This document shows, piece after piece, positions 7,010 to 14,912 of a stretch of 27,086 nucleotides of DNA. The stretch's first letter is position 1. The number at the start of each line of letters is the position of its first letter. The notes beneath the pieces were generated by a model. It had not been told where the DNA came from, did not search any database, and saw only the letters and a list, made by a program, of their open reading frames with translations. Origin of the DNA: DAOUAJ01 sp034433615 (GTDB taxonomy: Bacteria; Chloroflexota; Anaerolineae; DUEN01); the NCBI GenBank assembly GCA_034433615.1, contig DAOUAJ010000146.1, forward strand, positions 1 through 27,086. Direction: 5' to 3'. Position numbers and translations under genes: made by a program.

Positions 7010-9361
7010 CTATAACCGGCGGGCGATCCAAAAAGCCCACAGTTTCCCCCGCAGGCGTCGCCAGGCAGTACCAACCTGGCGACGTTTCGCGTCTGCCAGC
7101 GGGTTAGCAGCGTACATCTCCTCGGTGTACGCCTCCGCGATCGCTGTCAGATCGGCTAACGCCGCGTTCCGCCACCGTTGTAGCCACCGACGACCACGGT
7201 GGGCAGCCTGAGCGATCCGTTCCATCTGTCGCGCTACGGTGTGCGCGTGCTCATGGGGCGTTTCCGCCAAGCTGTGCGACCCGCCCAGCCGCTTGCCCCA
7301 CCACACCAGGCTGGCATAAGCCATCATCACCGGCCCCAGTGTCCTGCGCTGATATTGCATCCAGGCCAGGTATCCTATCCCCGCAACAACGAACGCCAAC
7401 CCCAACGCGCCGAAGCGGATCAACCATTGGCGCGGCCACGGGTTCCATCGTTGCAACTCCTGGAGGCTTTGATTCACGTCCGCGCCTGGTTGTATTTCGC
7501 CTGCTTCGGGCAGCCCGATCCGCTCAAACGTTGAGCGGCTGGCCGTCGGCTCAAAGGGGATCCAGCCGTAGGGCGGAAAGTACAGTTCCGGCCACGAGTG
7601 AGCTTCGGCCTCCGTCACGGTGTATTCGTCTGCATGCTCATCGTAGTAACCGCTGGCGTACCCTACCGCCAGCCGGGCCGGGATCCCCACCGCTCGCGCC
7701 ATCACCACCATAGCAGAGGCATAGTAGTCGCAATACCCCTTTTGCAGGTCGAACAGGAAGTAATCCACCACATCGCGATCAGGCGGCGGCTCGCCGATCT
7801 CCAGGGTGTACTCGAAGCCACGCAGGTACGTCTCAATGGCTACGGCCTGATCGTAAGGGTTATCAGCGCCTGCTACCACCTCGGCGGCCTTGTCCAGCAC
7901 CCGCTGGGGAATCTCAGGTAGCGAGAGATAGTGTGCCCGAATGTGATCCGGATAATCGCGATCGGCAGCACGCAATTGCTTCTCGCTCACCGCCGGGACC
8001 ATGGACAACATCGAGTAGCGTTGCAATCGCCCTTCCGTTGTGATCGAGACCAGGTCACCAGAACCGCGCAATCGGGCCTGGTAAGGCACATCCGGTGCCA
8101 TCGGCTCCCCCACGGCGTAAAGGACGCCCCCCGGCGCATCCAGAAGGGTGATCGCCTGCAGCAGCCGTTTGCGCCCAGGTAGTACATCGAACGTGTCGTC
8201 CCATGGCTCGCCGGGCGGGAAATCGCGTGTCTCCAATTCGTCCTGATTGCTCCAACCCCGGCCGCTGTAATCGGCGTAGGTGATGGCCCGGTAATAACGC
8301 TTCTCACCTCCGAATTGGGGCGGCGGTTGGTTCAAGCGGACGCGCAACGCCACGCGACGCCCCAGCTCCACCGATCCCCCCAGCAGATGAACCCGTGGCA
8401 ACTGCGAGGGAGAGCCACCTAACCCCACGCGCAATGGCGAGACGGCGGGGCGCTCCAACTCAGGAAACATGCGCTCAGCCGACTCCTCCACCCGCCGCCA
8501 GGGGGAGGAAAACAGATCCCAGAACATATCGGCCATCCGGCGCGAAGTGATGGTAGGCACTAACGGCATGAGGATGAGGATCACGGCCGAGACTATCACG
8601 CCCGTCACGTACAATTCTGTACGAATCTCTTCAGAGTAGTCCAGCCCATGCCAGGTCCAGGCCTGCTCCAGGGTGTAACGACGCAATCCCACCAACAGAA
8701 GGAGCAGCATGCCCACAAAGGAGATGGCCCATGCCTCCCCCTCGCGGGCGAAGAAAAGATTAGTAGCCAGCCCAACCCCGGACGGCAACAATGCTACCAG
8801 CCCCTGGTGGTGCCGGAACACCCACCAGCCGGCCCAGGCTGCCATGCCCCAGACCGTCAACGCGCAGAAGAACAGAAAGAGCAGGTTGTCCTGCTGAGCG
8901 CCGCCCTGGCTGACCCCTTGTGCCCAGACGGACAGACGCATCCAAAAATCCCACGCCCGCTGCCACCATACTTCCAGCACTGGCAGGAAGGGGACGCGGC
9001 CAACGACACCGTGAGTGAGGGCGTATAGCCAGCGTATGGCATATACCGCTTCGCTGAGCATCGGCCTGAAGGGCGGCAACACCCGACCGATAAACCCGAC
9101 CACGAACTCGACGCCAACGATCAGCGAGAAGAACGCACTCATGCGCCCACTGAACGGAGAGCGCGCCAGCAGGAGGCCGAACAGCACAGCCACGATGGCT
9201 ACAGGCAGCAGACGTCCCAGGCCCGGTACCCATCCGATGCCCTGTACAGCCGCAGGCACGGTCACTACGGCTCCCAGCGTCAGAATAAAAACCAGCCACC
9301 CTTCACGCGGCCGCAGCCGTGTGCATAGACGGATCAGCCAACGCCATAACATCTCACCCAC
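7010..9361 (-). CDS. TgpA-like membrane transglutaminase-fold protein
   Basis: About 783 aa. The N-terminal third has several transmembrane helices (DUF3488/TgpA type). A periplasmic or external transglutaminase-like domain follows, then another helix (ALGLAFVVAGIGYLAW) and a cytoplasmic tail. The catalytic set is visible: Cys544 in KGYCDYYAS, His588 in EAHSWPELYF, and Glu604 in WIPFEPTAS, where TgpA has Asp. The spacing (44 then 16 residues) is that expected for the TgpA family. Such proteins are thought to act on cell-wall or surface peptides; the substrate is unknown. Start: GTG at 9361, or ATG at 9352, which has GGTGGGTG just upstream and may be better. It is monocistronic and faces away from the deformylase gene. 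Confidence 0.85.
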   Translation of the reverse strand: MGEMLWRWLIRLCTRLRPREGWLVFILTLGAVVTVPAAVQGIGWVPGLGRLLPVAIVAVLFGLLLARSPFSGRMSAFFSLIVGVEFVVGFIGRVLPPFRPMLSEAVYAIRWLYALTHGVVGRVPFLPVLEVWWQRAWDFWMRLSVWAQGVSQGGAQQDNLLFLFFCALTVWGMAAWAGWWVFRHHQGLVALLPSGVGLATNLFFAREGEAWAISFVGMLLLLLVGLRRYTLEQAWTWHGLDYSEEIRTELYVTGVIVSAVILILMPLVPTITSRRMADMFWDLFSSPWRRVEESAERMFPELERPAVSPLRVGLGGSPSQLPRVHLLGGSVELGRRVALRVRLNQPPPQFGGEKRYYRAITYADYSGRGWSNQDELETRDFPPGEPWDDTFDVLPGRKRLLQAITLLDAPGGVLYAVGEPMAPDVPYQARLRGSGDLVSITTEGRLQRYSMLSMVPAVSEKQLRAADRDYPDHIRAHYLSLPEIPQRVLDKAAEVVAGADNPYDQAVAIETYLRGFEYTLEIGEPPPDRDVVDYFLFDLQKGYCDYYASAMVVMARAVGIPARLAVGYASGYYDEHADEYTVTEAEAHSWPELYFPPYGWIPFEPTASRSTFERIGLPEAGEIQPGADVNQSLQELQRWNPWPRQWLIRFGALGLAFVVAGIGYLAWMQYQRRTLGPVMMAYASLVWWGKRLGGSHSLAETPHEHAHTVARQMERIAQAAHRGRRWLQRWRNAALADLTAIAEAYTEEMYAANPLADAKRRQVGTAWRRLRGKLWAFWIARRL

Positions 9362-9641
9362 CTGTTCGACTCATCAGTTTGAGGTCTCGGTTGGATTGGA
9401 GCATAAACTCACCTCCTGGGTTGCGGATAACATTATAATGCACCCAACGAGTCTCTCCGTCAACTCGCGACCGGCCAGATCTGTGATCTACTGAGAGTAG
9501 CTCTTAGAGCGCGTTTGGAAATTCTCCCACATAGAAGGGGGCTGGAAGTCCCGAACCCGACCGCCTTTTTTGACGCTCATCCCCTGCCGGATTTATAATA
9601 CACTCCTGATAAAAAAGTCCTGCTCAGAGAGGGTGGGGGGT
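9362..9641. other. Divergent intergenic region with promoters for both sides
   Basis: 280 bp without a gene. The palindromic CATTATAATG at 9431-9440 offers -10 boxes on both strands. On minus, TTGACG (9463-9458) precedes CATTAT at 17 bp or TATAAT at 20 bp and may drive the transglutaminase gene. Three very short inverted repeats lie at 9477-9489, 9488-9500 and 9500-9510. The deformylase promoter is listed separately. Confidence 0.4.
9570..9599 (+). promoter_or_regulatory. Promoter of the peptide deformylase gene
   Basis: -35 TTGACG (9570-9575), 18-bp spacer, perfect -10 TATAAT (9594-9599), 42 bp before the ATG at 9642. This also argues against the upstream in-frame ATG at 9570. Confidence 0.75.
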
Positions 9642-10187
9642 ATGGCGCTGCGGCAGATCATCACGCTAGAAAACCCGATCCTGCGCCAGAGGGCGCACAA
9701 AGTCCGGCAGTTTGGCCCGGAGCTGGGGCGGCTCATTGATGACATGACCGAGACGATGCGGGCTGCCCCCGGCGTCGGCCTGGCCGCGCCCCAGGTCGCC
9801 GTGCTGGAGCGCGTTATCGTGGTCGAGGTGCCCAAAGACAAAGAAAACCCAGAGGCAGGCACCTTCTTTTACGAGATGGTCAATCCCGAGATCGTCAAGG
9901 CTAACCGCGAGGTCGTCGAGGGCGAAGAAGGATGCCTTTCCATCCCTGGCTATGTGGGCGAAGTGCCCCGTCACACCATGATTGTCGTGCGTGGGCAAGA
10001 TCGCTTTGGCCGGCCGATGCGCGTGCGCGCCCATGATTTCCTGGCTCGCGTCTTTCAGCACGAAATTGACCACCTGGACGGGATCCTGTTCATTGATCGG
10101 GTGACCAGCCCAGAGAAGATCCGCAAGATCGAGCCGGGCGAGGAGCCTCAAGGCGAGGCCGCCGAGGCGGTCGCTTTATCTGCTTAA
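9642..10187 (+). CDS. def: Peptide deformylase
   Basis: 181 aa. Removes the formyl group from the N-terminal Met of new proteins; a metal enzyme acting at the ribosome exit. All three motifs are intact: GVGLAAPQ (44-51), EGCLS (96-100, metal ligand Cys98) and QHEIDH (139-144, ligands His140 and His144, catalytic Glu141). The start at 9642 follows a G-rich ribosome binding site (GAGGGTGGGGGG) and gives the standard N-terminus MALRQIITLENPILR. The tail after about residue 160 is acidic and Ala-rich, as is common. No fmt gene follows; the next gene converges, with a hairpin between. Confidence 0.97.
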   Translation: MALRQIITLENPILRQRAHKVRQFGPELGRLIDDMTETMRAAPGVGLAAPQVAVLERVIVVEVPKDKENPEAGTFFYEMVNPEIVKANREVVEGEEGCLSIPGYVGEVPRHTMIVVRGQDRFGRPMRVRAHDFLARVFQHEIDHLDGILFIDRVTSPEKIRKIEPGEEPQGEAAEAVALSA

Positions 10188-10230
10188 CCTGGTAGCCCAT
10201 GCGGGCCACAGGCCGAATCCCCTGTTTAAA

Positions 10231-10264
10231 GAAAACAGGCGCCAGTCACCCCCTGGCGCCTGTT
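10231..10264. terminator. Bidirectional hairpin between convergent genes
   Basis: Perfect 12-bp stem: AACAGGCGCCAG (10234-10245) pairs with CTGGCGCCTGTT (10253-10264), 7-nt loop. On minus the stem is followed by TTCTTT, so it probably ends the 398-aa protein transcript; on plus there is no T-tract, so for def it may only stabilise the 3' end. Confidence 0.7.
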
Positions 10265-10288
10265 CGCGTATCCCACCGATGAGCTCAC

Positions 10289-11485
10289 CTACTGCAATAA
10301 CCCCTGCGCGATGACTCCCACCCCCGCAACCCGGTTGAGAATGCGGCCGGAGTCGGCATAGTCCATGCCCATGCCCACAGCCCACGCGATCACAGCCAGA
10401 TAAGCCACCGCCGAGAGGAGCACGGCCTTCACCCCCAGCCCGGATGTGGCCAGGAGGCCACCGATCAGAGTCACCGTCCTGGCCGCCTGGGTGATCGTTC
10501 CCATGTGTTCATCAAAGCGAGCGGTGAGCACTTTGAGTGCCGTACTGGCCTGGTCCAGCTCCTCGCGGGTCAGCCCGGGGCGGGCACTGGCCTCCCTCAC
10601 CAGGTTTTGGGTGGCCTCCACATTCAGCACTCGACGCAGTTCGGACTCGATCTTCTCCCCACTCAGCCAGCGACGCAACAGCTCCTCCAGCTTCGCTTTG
10701 AGCAAGTCCATGATCTCTTCGCCCAGCCAGGCCACGAGGGCGGCAATAGCTTTCTTCAGACGGTCAATCCCCAGCCGGATCAGCCGACCAATGTCAGGAA
10801 GTTTCTCCAGCTCCAGGCCCAGCATCCGTAGCGCGGCCAGGATAGATTCCTCGTCCAGCTTGGAGATCGCCTCGATACAAGCCATGATCGCCTTGTATAC
10901 ACCTTCTATCAGCCGTTCCAGTGTATCCGATGCCGTGCTGTTGAAGGTCTGCAAAGCCTCTTCCAGAGAGGCAGAGTGGACGGCCTCGATCACTATAGGT
11001 TGCGCCGGGCCAAAAAGCCCACGCGTTCCCGTAGATGGTGGCCGCGAGAGGGGAGCAGCCAGGGGACGTCGCAAGACGCGTGTGGTCTGCTCCAGCGCTT
11101 GCAGCGCATCGGTGAGCGAGAGAGGTGCCACAACCGCCTTCCGGCCTCTACGAGGAGGCAACTTCACTTCACCTACCGCAGCGCCTGCGGCCAGCAGCAC
11201 ATGGGACACCTGGAGGTCGGTTACTACGCTGGCCATAGCATCTATGCTGACCCGCTCGGCCTGTGCGGCTGAGCGAGTAGTGCCCAGGCGGCCCAACATA
11301 AACGTTCGATAGTTTTCGCCAGCCTGATCGTAGCGGGCGTAAGCCTGCTCCAACTCCGTGATCGCGAATTCAATGGCGGTCGGTTCATTTTGAGCAAGGG
11401 CGTCCTGCAAGTCCTGTCCGGCCAGAACGATGGTGCGGGTGCTCAACAAAAAATCGCCGGTAAAAGCTGCATGGTTCTGAGGCAT
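10289..11485 (-). CDS. Unrecognised 398-aa helical protein with C-terminal membrane helices
   Basis: 398 aa. I do not recognise the family. The start at 11485 follows AAGGAG at the right distance; an upstream in-frame ATG at 11581 would overlap the neighbouring gene. The N-terminal region (about 1-80) is helical and polar. A short basic and Pro-rich linker (LPPRRGRK) follows at about 105-115. The middle is long amphipathic helix with regular Leu and alternating Glu/Lys/Arg (LRMLGLELEKL, IDRLKKAIAALVAWLGEEI, LLKAKLEELLRRWL). Near the end lie two hydrophobic segments (VTLIGGLLATSGLG and AVLLSAVAYLAVIAWAVGMGM). The layout suggests a membrane-anchored coiled-coil protein, possibly membrane-remodelling or pore-like, but this is speculation. 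It lies 64 bp after the AMMECR1 gene and is closed by a terminator. Confidence 0.7.
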   Translation of the reverse strand: MPQNHAAFTGDFLLSTRTIVLAGQDLQDALAQNEPTAIEFAITELEQAYARYDQAGENYRTFMLGRLGTTRSAAQAERVSIDAMASVVTDLQVSHVLLAAGAAVGEVKLPPRRGRKAVVAPLSLTDALQALEQTTRVLRRPLAAPLSRPPSTGTRGLFGPAQPIVIEAVHSASLEEALQTFNSTASDTLERLIEGVYKAIMACIEAISKLDEESILAALRMLGLELEKLPDIGRLIRLGIDRLKKAIAALVAWLGEEIMDLLKAKLEELLRRWLSGEKIESELRRVLNVEATQNLVREASARPGLTREELDQASTALKVLTARFDEHMGTITQAARTVTLIGGLLATSGLGVKAVLLSAVAYLAVIAWAVGMGMDYADSGRILNRVAGVGVIAQGLLQ

Positions 11486-11519
11486 CTTGGGCTCCTTTTC
11501 TGCTGTTTGGGGGAACTTG

Positions 11520-11543
11520 TGGTCTTCGTCTCTCAGAAGACCA
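11520..11543 (-). repeat. Hairpin between AMMECR1 and the 398-aa protein gene
   Basis: 8-bp perfect inverted repeat TGGTCTTC (11520-11527) and GAAGACCA (11536-11543), 8-nt loop, just after the AMMECR1 stop. No T-tract follows on minus, so it may be a processing or stability element rather than a terminator. Confidence 0.4.
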
Positions 11544-11549
11544 GAGCTC

Positions 11550-12200
11550 TCATTCACAAGCGACCGGAGCGGGTTGCTCAAACGATTGCACCTGAAAGAC
11601 GTACACCTCCGTATTGGGTTCCGCGTAGATCTCGGGCGACAAGCCAGCCTTCATAGCGACATGAGCCAGAAACTCCTCAGGTGAGGGGATGTGTTTCCAC
11701 ACTTGAGGAAGCAATAACCCACGGCGCCAGCCTCGTTTGAGTAGCACGCCATCTATCCCCGGCCTGATCTTCTCAACCAGTTCGTGGAAGTGGCCACCGT
11801 AGATCACCGGTTGCATCGGCCCCAGCAGCGAGATCTCGATGGCCGTATAAGGTAGCTCGGCCGGCATCAACGGCGGAAAGCGCGGATCGTTAAGAGCTGC
11901 GCTCACCGCGTTGGCGGCCACATCCAGCGCTAGAGGTCGCGCCGGGACGACCGTGCCGATGCAGCCATGCAACTGGCCGTTGGTATGCAGGGTGACGAAG
12001 CTGGCGCCTGGCTCCTGTAGTTTGTTCGGCAGCTCCGTCAAGTCGGGTTGCCATTCACGCCCGTAGCGCACCACCTCTTCCAACGAGTGACGAGCAATTT
12101 GCAACAACACCCCTTCCTCGGTTGGGTTGAGGTAGGTTATTTCCACCTGACCGGTTCTCTCCTCCACCTGATGCGCGTTCATAGCCTCTGCTCCTCTCAT
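11550..12200 (-). CDS. amrA: AMMECR1-domain protein (AmmeMemoRadiSam system protein A)
   Basis: Up to 216 aa. The AMMECR1 domain has the family motif LHGCIGT (Cys80) and a well-kept core (SAALNDPRFPPLMPAELPYTAIEISLL, written here in short: NDPRFPPL then IEISLL). The biochemical role is not settled; the domain is found next to Memo-family proteins and a radical SAM enzyme, giving the AmmeMemoRadiSam name. The ATG at 12200 overlaps the Memo stop (ATGA). A second ATG at 12182 with AGAGG upstream is an equally good start and would give 210 aa. It is coupled to the Memo gene; no radical SAM gene is present in this window. Confidence 0.85.
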   Translation of the reverse strand: MRGAEAMNAHQVEERTGQVEITYLNPTEEGVLLQIARHSLEEVVRYGREWQPDLTELPNKLQEPGASFVTLHTNGQLHGCIGTVVPARPLALDVAANAVSAALNDPRFPPLMPAELPYTAIEISLLGPMQPVIYGGHFHELVEKIRPGIDGVLLKRGWRRGLLLPQVWKHIPSPEEFLAHVAMKAGLSPEIYAEPNTEVYVFQVQSFEQPAPVACE

Positions 12201-13021
12201 GCTGTGTAAACGATGGCACCGTAGCCCACCACGCGCGTGCGGTCACCTGCCGTATCACCTGAGTTGCGATAGTCCAGAATATGCGGCTGCCAGCCCAACC
12301 GGCACGCCAGGGCCATAAGGGTCAGGATAGGCAATACGCCGCATGCCTCACCTTTCATCACACCGGGTAGATCCCCTCGTTCGATAGCCGTCAGCACTTC
12401 GAGATCCAGTCGCCGGGCTACATCGTATGGGTGATAATGGCTCAAGTCTGAGCTCACCACGATCAAGGCATCGGAGTCCTGGGTCATCAAATCGGCCAGA
12501 GCAGGGACCACAGCCTGCGGGTCCACCTGTCCGAACAGCAAGGGCACCAGGTGGAATGTGTCACCCAACGCCACTTGCAAGAACGGAACCTGGACCTCCA
12601 GGCTATGCTCAGGCAGGTGGGCGTTGTGGTCGGTCGTGAAAGGCGCCCCTTCCCGAACCAGACGTTCGGCCGTCTCCTCAGCTACTGGAACCTGTCCCAA
12701 TGGTGTGCGAAAGGCAGCAAAAGTGCCCACCGCCACACCCGACACCGGCACGTAATGCGCCGGCCCCATCAAGAAGATCGTGCGGGGGCGGCGAGGCAAT
12801 TCCTGTAATATCCGATAGCTGTACCCGGCGATGGGACCAGAGTAAACGTAGCCAGCATGGGGAGCGATCACCGCGCGGGGGGCGCCTGATAAATCAGGCG
12901 GGCGGGCCTGCTCGATGAATGAAGCTACCATCTCTCGCAGGACGGACGGCTGAGCCGGGTAGAACGTGCCGGCCACCGCCTCTGGTCGCACCGGTCCTTT
13001 ACGAACGGCTGCACCACTCAT
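12197..13021 (-). CDS. amrB: Memo-family protein (AmmeMemoRadiSam system protein B)
   Basis: 274 aa. Memo proteins share a fold with class III extradiol dioxygenases. Conserved family residues are present: His55 in IAPHAGYVYSG, His89 in GPAHYVP, the EHSLEVQVPFLQ block, His195 in SSDLSHYHPYD, and Cys227 in EACGVLPI. The bacterial role is unknown; a redox or metal-dependent function has been proposed for relatives. The start at 13021 follows an ideal ribosome binding site (AGGAGGTGAG). It overlaps the AMMECR1 gene by 4 bp, indicating a two-gene unit. Confidence 0.9.
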   Translation of the reverse strand: MSGAAVRKGPVRPEAVAGTFYPAQPSVLREMVASFIEQARPPDLSGAPRAVIAPHAGYVYSGPIAGYSYRILQELPRRPRTIFLMGPAHYVPVSGVAVGTFAAFRTPLGQVPVAEETAERLVREGAPFTTDHNAHLPEHSLEVQVPFLQVALGDTFHLVPLLFGQVDPQAVVPALADLMTQDSDALIVVSSDLSHYHPYDVARRLDLEVLTAIERGDLPGVMKGEACGVLPILTLMALACRLGWQPHILDYRNSGDTAGDRTRVVGYGAIVYTA

Positions 13022-13424
13022 TTTAACTCACCTCCTTCGTTCCCAAACGAGCTGCCAGGCGGGGCCCATCGCTGGCCGCTTCTCGGGCTGCAAGAGGATT
13101 GAAACGAGAGCGAGTGCTGAGGGGCTGTGAAGGTTCACCAGGAGACATTAACGGAGAAAGCGGATAACAAACTGATGAGCCTGCTATCAGATCAAAGATG
13201 TGCAGCTCAACGGGCAGTTGTAAGGTCATCCGTGTCAACCCTGGCCTGCACGACGTCCAGAGCAGGCTTAAGCTCTGTCCCCCATCCCCGGAGTGGCTCG
13301 GAGACGGACTTAAGCCTCAAGCCTGCCCTGAGCCGATAGTCAGGCCAGGGTCCAGGGTTTACCCGGATGGTTGTAGAGCCTGCTTGTGTTACCGGCTAAC
13401 CCTGACGCTTAGCCGTGGCACCGA
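13022..13424. other. 403-bp gap with inverted repeats, no convincing gene
   Basis: A 71-codon open frame on minus (13023-13238) has no family resemblance and no clear ribosome binding site. The region has structure: AGGCTTAAG and CTTAAGCCT form a 9-bp inverted repeat (about 13264 to 13318), and CGGCTAA (13393-13399) pairs with TTAGCCG (13409-13415) just past the stop of the small basic gene. A minus-strand TTGACA (13238-13233) has no -10 at 16-18 bp. It could be a structured 5' leader of the Memo operon. Confidence 0.4.
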
Positions 13425-13595
13425 TCACGTTTCCGGAACGGGCGCATAACGAGATACGCGTCGAATCTTCTCAATCAGCCGTTGTCGCTCTCGTGAATCT
13501 CGGGCTTGCTCCAGTCGGGCACGCAAGTAACGCACCTTCTTTTTGCGATGCCGACGGCGACGCACCTCGCGATCCCGCTCAACAGCCACAGGCAT
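13425..13595 (-). CDS. Small highly basic protein, 56 aa (DUF6800-like)
   Basis: 56 aa, starting at ATG 13595 after a strong AGGAGG ribosome binding site and ending TGA at 13425. The peptide has a dense basic N-terminal half (MPVAVERDREVRRRRHRKKK), followed by LRARLEQARDSRERQRLIEKIRRVS, which looks like a single helix or helical hairpin rich in Arg. The pattern ERDREhxRRRxRxxK then KLRxxhxxAxxxxERxxLhxKIRRhS resembles the small DUF6800 family from memory; this was not verified. Such basic proteins could bind nucleic acid or the ribosome, but no function is known to me. It sits between the BON-domain gene and Memo on the same strand. Confidence 0.75.
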   Translation of the reverse strand: MPVAVERDREVRRRRHRKKKVRYLRARLEQARDSRERQRLIEKIRRVSRYAPVPET

Positions 13596-13617
13596 CACCT
13601 CCTCGTATGATATACTC

Positions 13618-13632
13618 GTAGTCAGAGACTAC
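13618..13632. repeat. Short perfect palindrome upstream of the small basic gene
   Basis: GTAGTC (13618-13623), AGA, GACTAC (13627-13632). It sits 23 bp upstream of the ATG at 13595. It could be an operator or the tip of a leader hairpin. Confidence 0.35.
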
Positions 13633-13708
13633 TTCGCGGTCGTCTCGCAGCTTGCTACAAACCTCCGTCTACTCCATTATACACAGAAACTCAAAGTTTG
13701 CATCATCG

Positions 13709-14185
13709 CTATGTTTGCAGGCGCGCCAGTTCCGCGGGTGCAACGCGCAGCCGGTTGTCCACGCTGCGCACTCCCGGCACTTTGGCGGCAACCTCGTCAG
13801 CAATGTCCCATTCTTCCTGGCTGGCTACGTAGCCGGTGAGGGTGACATGGCCCAGGTGAGAGAACACTTGCACCCCCGGGAAATCGTGGACAGTGCGCGG
13901 GTCTTCCGCCAGGGCGCGAGCAACCGCTGGCGCCAGCTCATCATCGCAGAAGAGCTGGTTGCGCACCTCTCGTGCGCCTTCGATCTCGACGACCAATCGC
14001 TCCGCTCCCTTCTTGTGGGAGAGCGTGCGCACCCAACCTGTAAGTGTGACGAGGCCATCTTTCACCTCAATGCCGACCGGCGCTCCGACCTCGCGGATGG
14101 GATTCCACTTATACAGGCGATCTCGAATCTCAAACAAGATTCTTTGATCGCGCTCCGAGTGGGCAACGTCTGCCTGACCAAACAT
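13709..14185 (-). CDS. Double BON-domain protein
   Basis: 158 aa. Two BON domains: about residues 13-75 (ends VEIEGAREVRNQLF) and about 77-147 (VTLTGYVASQEEWDIADEVAAKVPGVRSVDNRL). Each shows the family pattern VxLxGxV, then a conserved Gly and V-x-N-x-L. BON domains bind membranes or polymers and occur in OsmY-like stress proteins and secretins. No signal peptide or transmembrane segment is seen, so this one is probably cytoplasmic or membrane-peripheral. The ATG at 14185 follows AGAGGAG; a longer frame from 14302 would run into the rhomboid gene. It lies 22 bp after the rhomboid stop, probably in the same operon. Confidence 0.88.
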   Translation of the reverse strand: MFGQADVAHSERDQRILFEIRDRLYKWNPIREVGAPVGIEVKDGLVTLTGWVRTLSHKKGAERLVVEIEGAREVRNQLFCDDELAPAVARALAEDPRTVHDFPGVQVFSHLGHVTLTGYVASQEEWDIADEVAAKVPGVRSVDNRLRVAPAELARLQT

Positions 14186-14207
14186 GGACCACTCCTCTTT
14201 CCCCTCT

Positions 14208-14912
14208 CTACCGATAGTAATAAATGTAGGACGACCAGGGCGGTCGTCGTCGCCAACGTGGCCGTAATACAGGTCCCAAAACCATGCCGACAACAAAGCC
14301 ACCTACGTGCGCCCACCAGGCTACACCGCCGGTGAAGGCGGCCGGGCCCACGGCCAACGAAAGCAGCCCGCTAAAGAACTGAGCAACAAACCAGAATCCC
14401 AACGCCAGGAACGCAGGCACTGCGAAAATCTCAAACCAGAAGAAAAGGGGAACGCCGACCAGGACTCGTCCGGCCGGAAAGAAGACCATGTAGGCTCCCA
14501 ACACAGCAGCCACCGCCCCGCTAGCGCCAATCCCCGGGACGGGGCTACCGGGGGTGAACCATGCCTGGAGCACACCAGCCACGACTCCGCCAGTCAGGTA
14601 GAAGAGCAGATAACGGATGGAGCCCAGCCGATCCTCCACATTGTCACCGAAGATCCACAGGTAGACCATGTTCCCGATCAGGTGAAACCATCCGCCGTGG
14701 AGGAACATGCTGGTGATCAGGGTGATCAGCACTATCGGGTTGGCTGCCCAATGTTCCAGCCGAGCAGGCACTGCCCCCCACCGGTAGATGAAGCGCTCCA
14801 GGCGCGGGCCCTGGGCCAGCTCGACCAGAAACAGGAAAACGTTCAGAGCGATCAGCGCATACGTTACAAACGGGATACTGCGCCGGGGTGTGCTGTCACC
14901 TAGCGGGATCAT
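14208..14912 (-). CDS. Rhomboid-family intramembrane serine protease
   Basis: 234 aa, about six transmembrane helices plus a basic tail (RPRWRRRPP). The catalytic dyad is present: Ser131 in GIGASGA and His202 in WWAHVGGF. The L1-loop/helix 2 signature HGGWFHLIGNMVYLWIFGDNVED is also kept. Rhomboids cut transmembrane substrates inside the bilayer. The start overlaps the stop of the SDH-type protease by 4 bp (ATGA), so the two proteases are translationally coupled. The substrate is unknown. Confidence 0.95.
   Translation of the reverse strand: MIPLGDSTPRRSIPFVTYALIALNVFLFLVELAQGPRLERFIYRWGAVPARLEHWAANPIVLITLITSMFLHGGWFHLIGNMVYLWIFGDNVEDRLGSIRYLLFYLTGGVVAGVLQAWFTPGSPVPGIGASGAVAAVLGAYMVFFPAGRVLVGVPLFFWFEIFAVPAFLALGFWFVAQFFSGLLSLAVGPAAFTGGVAWWAHVGGFVVGMVLGPVLRPRWRRRPPWSSYIYYYR

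Noticed and set aside
11486..11581. Upstream ATG of the 398-aa protein at 11581
   Set aside because: It would overlap the AMMECR1 gene; the ATG at 11485 has AAGGAG at correct spacing.
13210..13238. Perfect TTGACA on minus upstream of the Memo gene
   Set aside because: No -10 box at 16-18 bp; probably chance.
13023..13238. 71-codon minus-strand frame upstream of Memo
   Set aside because: No recognisable family, no good ribosome binding site, low-complexity composition.
13599..13614. TATATC/TATCAT as -10 of the small basic gene
   Set aside because: The start would fall within or next to the ribosome binding site, leaving no room for a leader.
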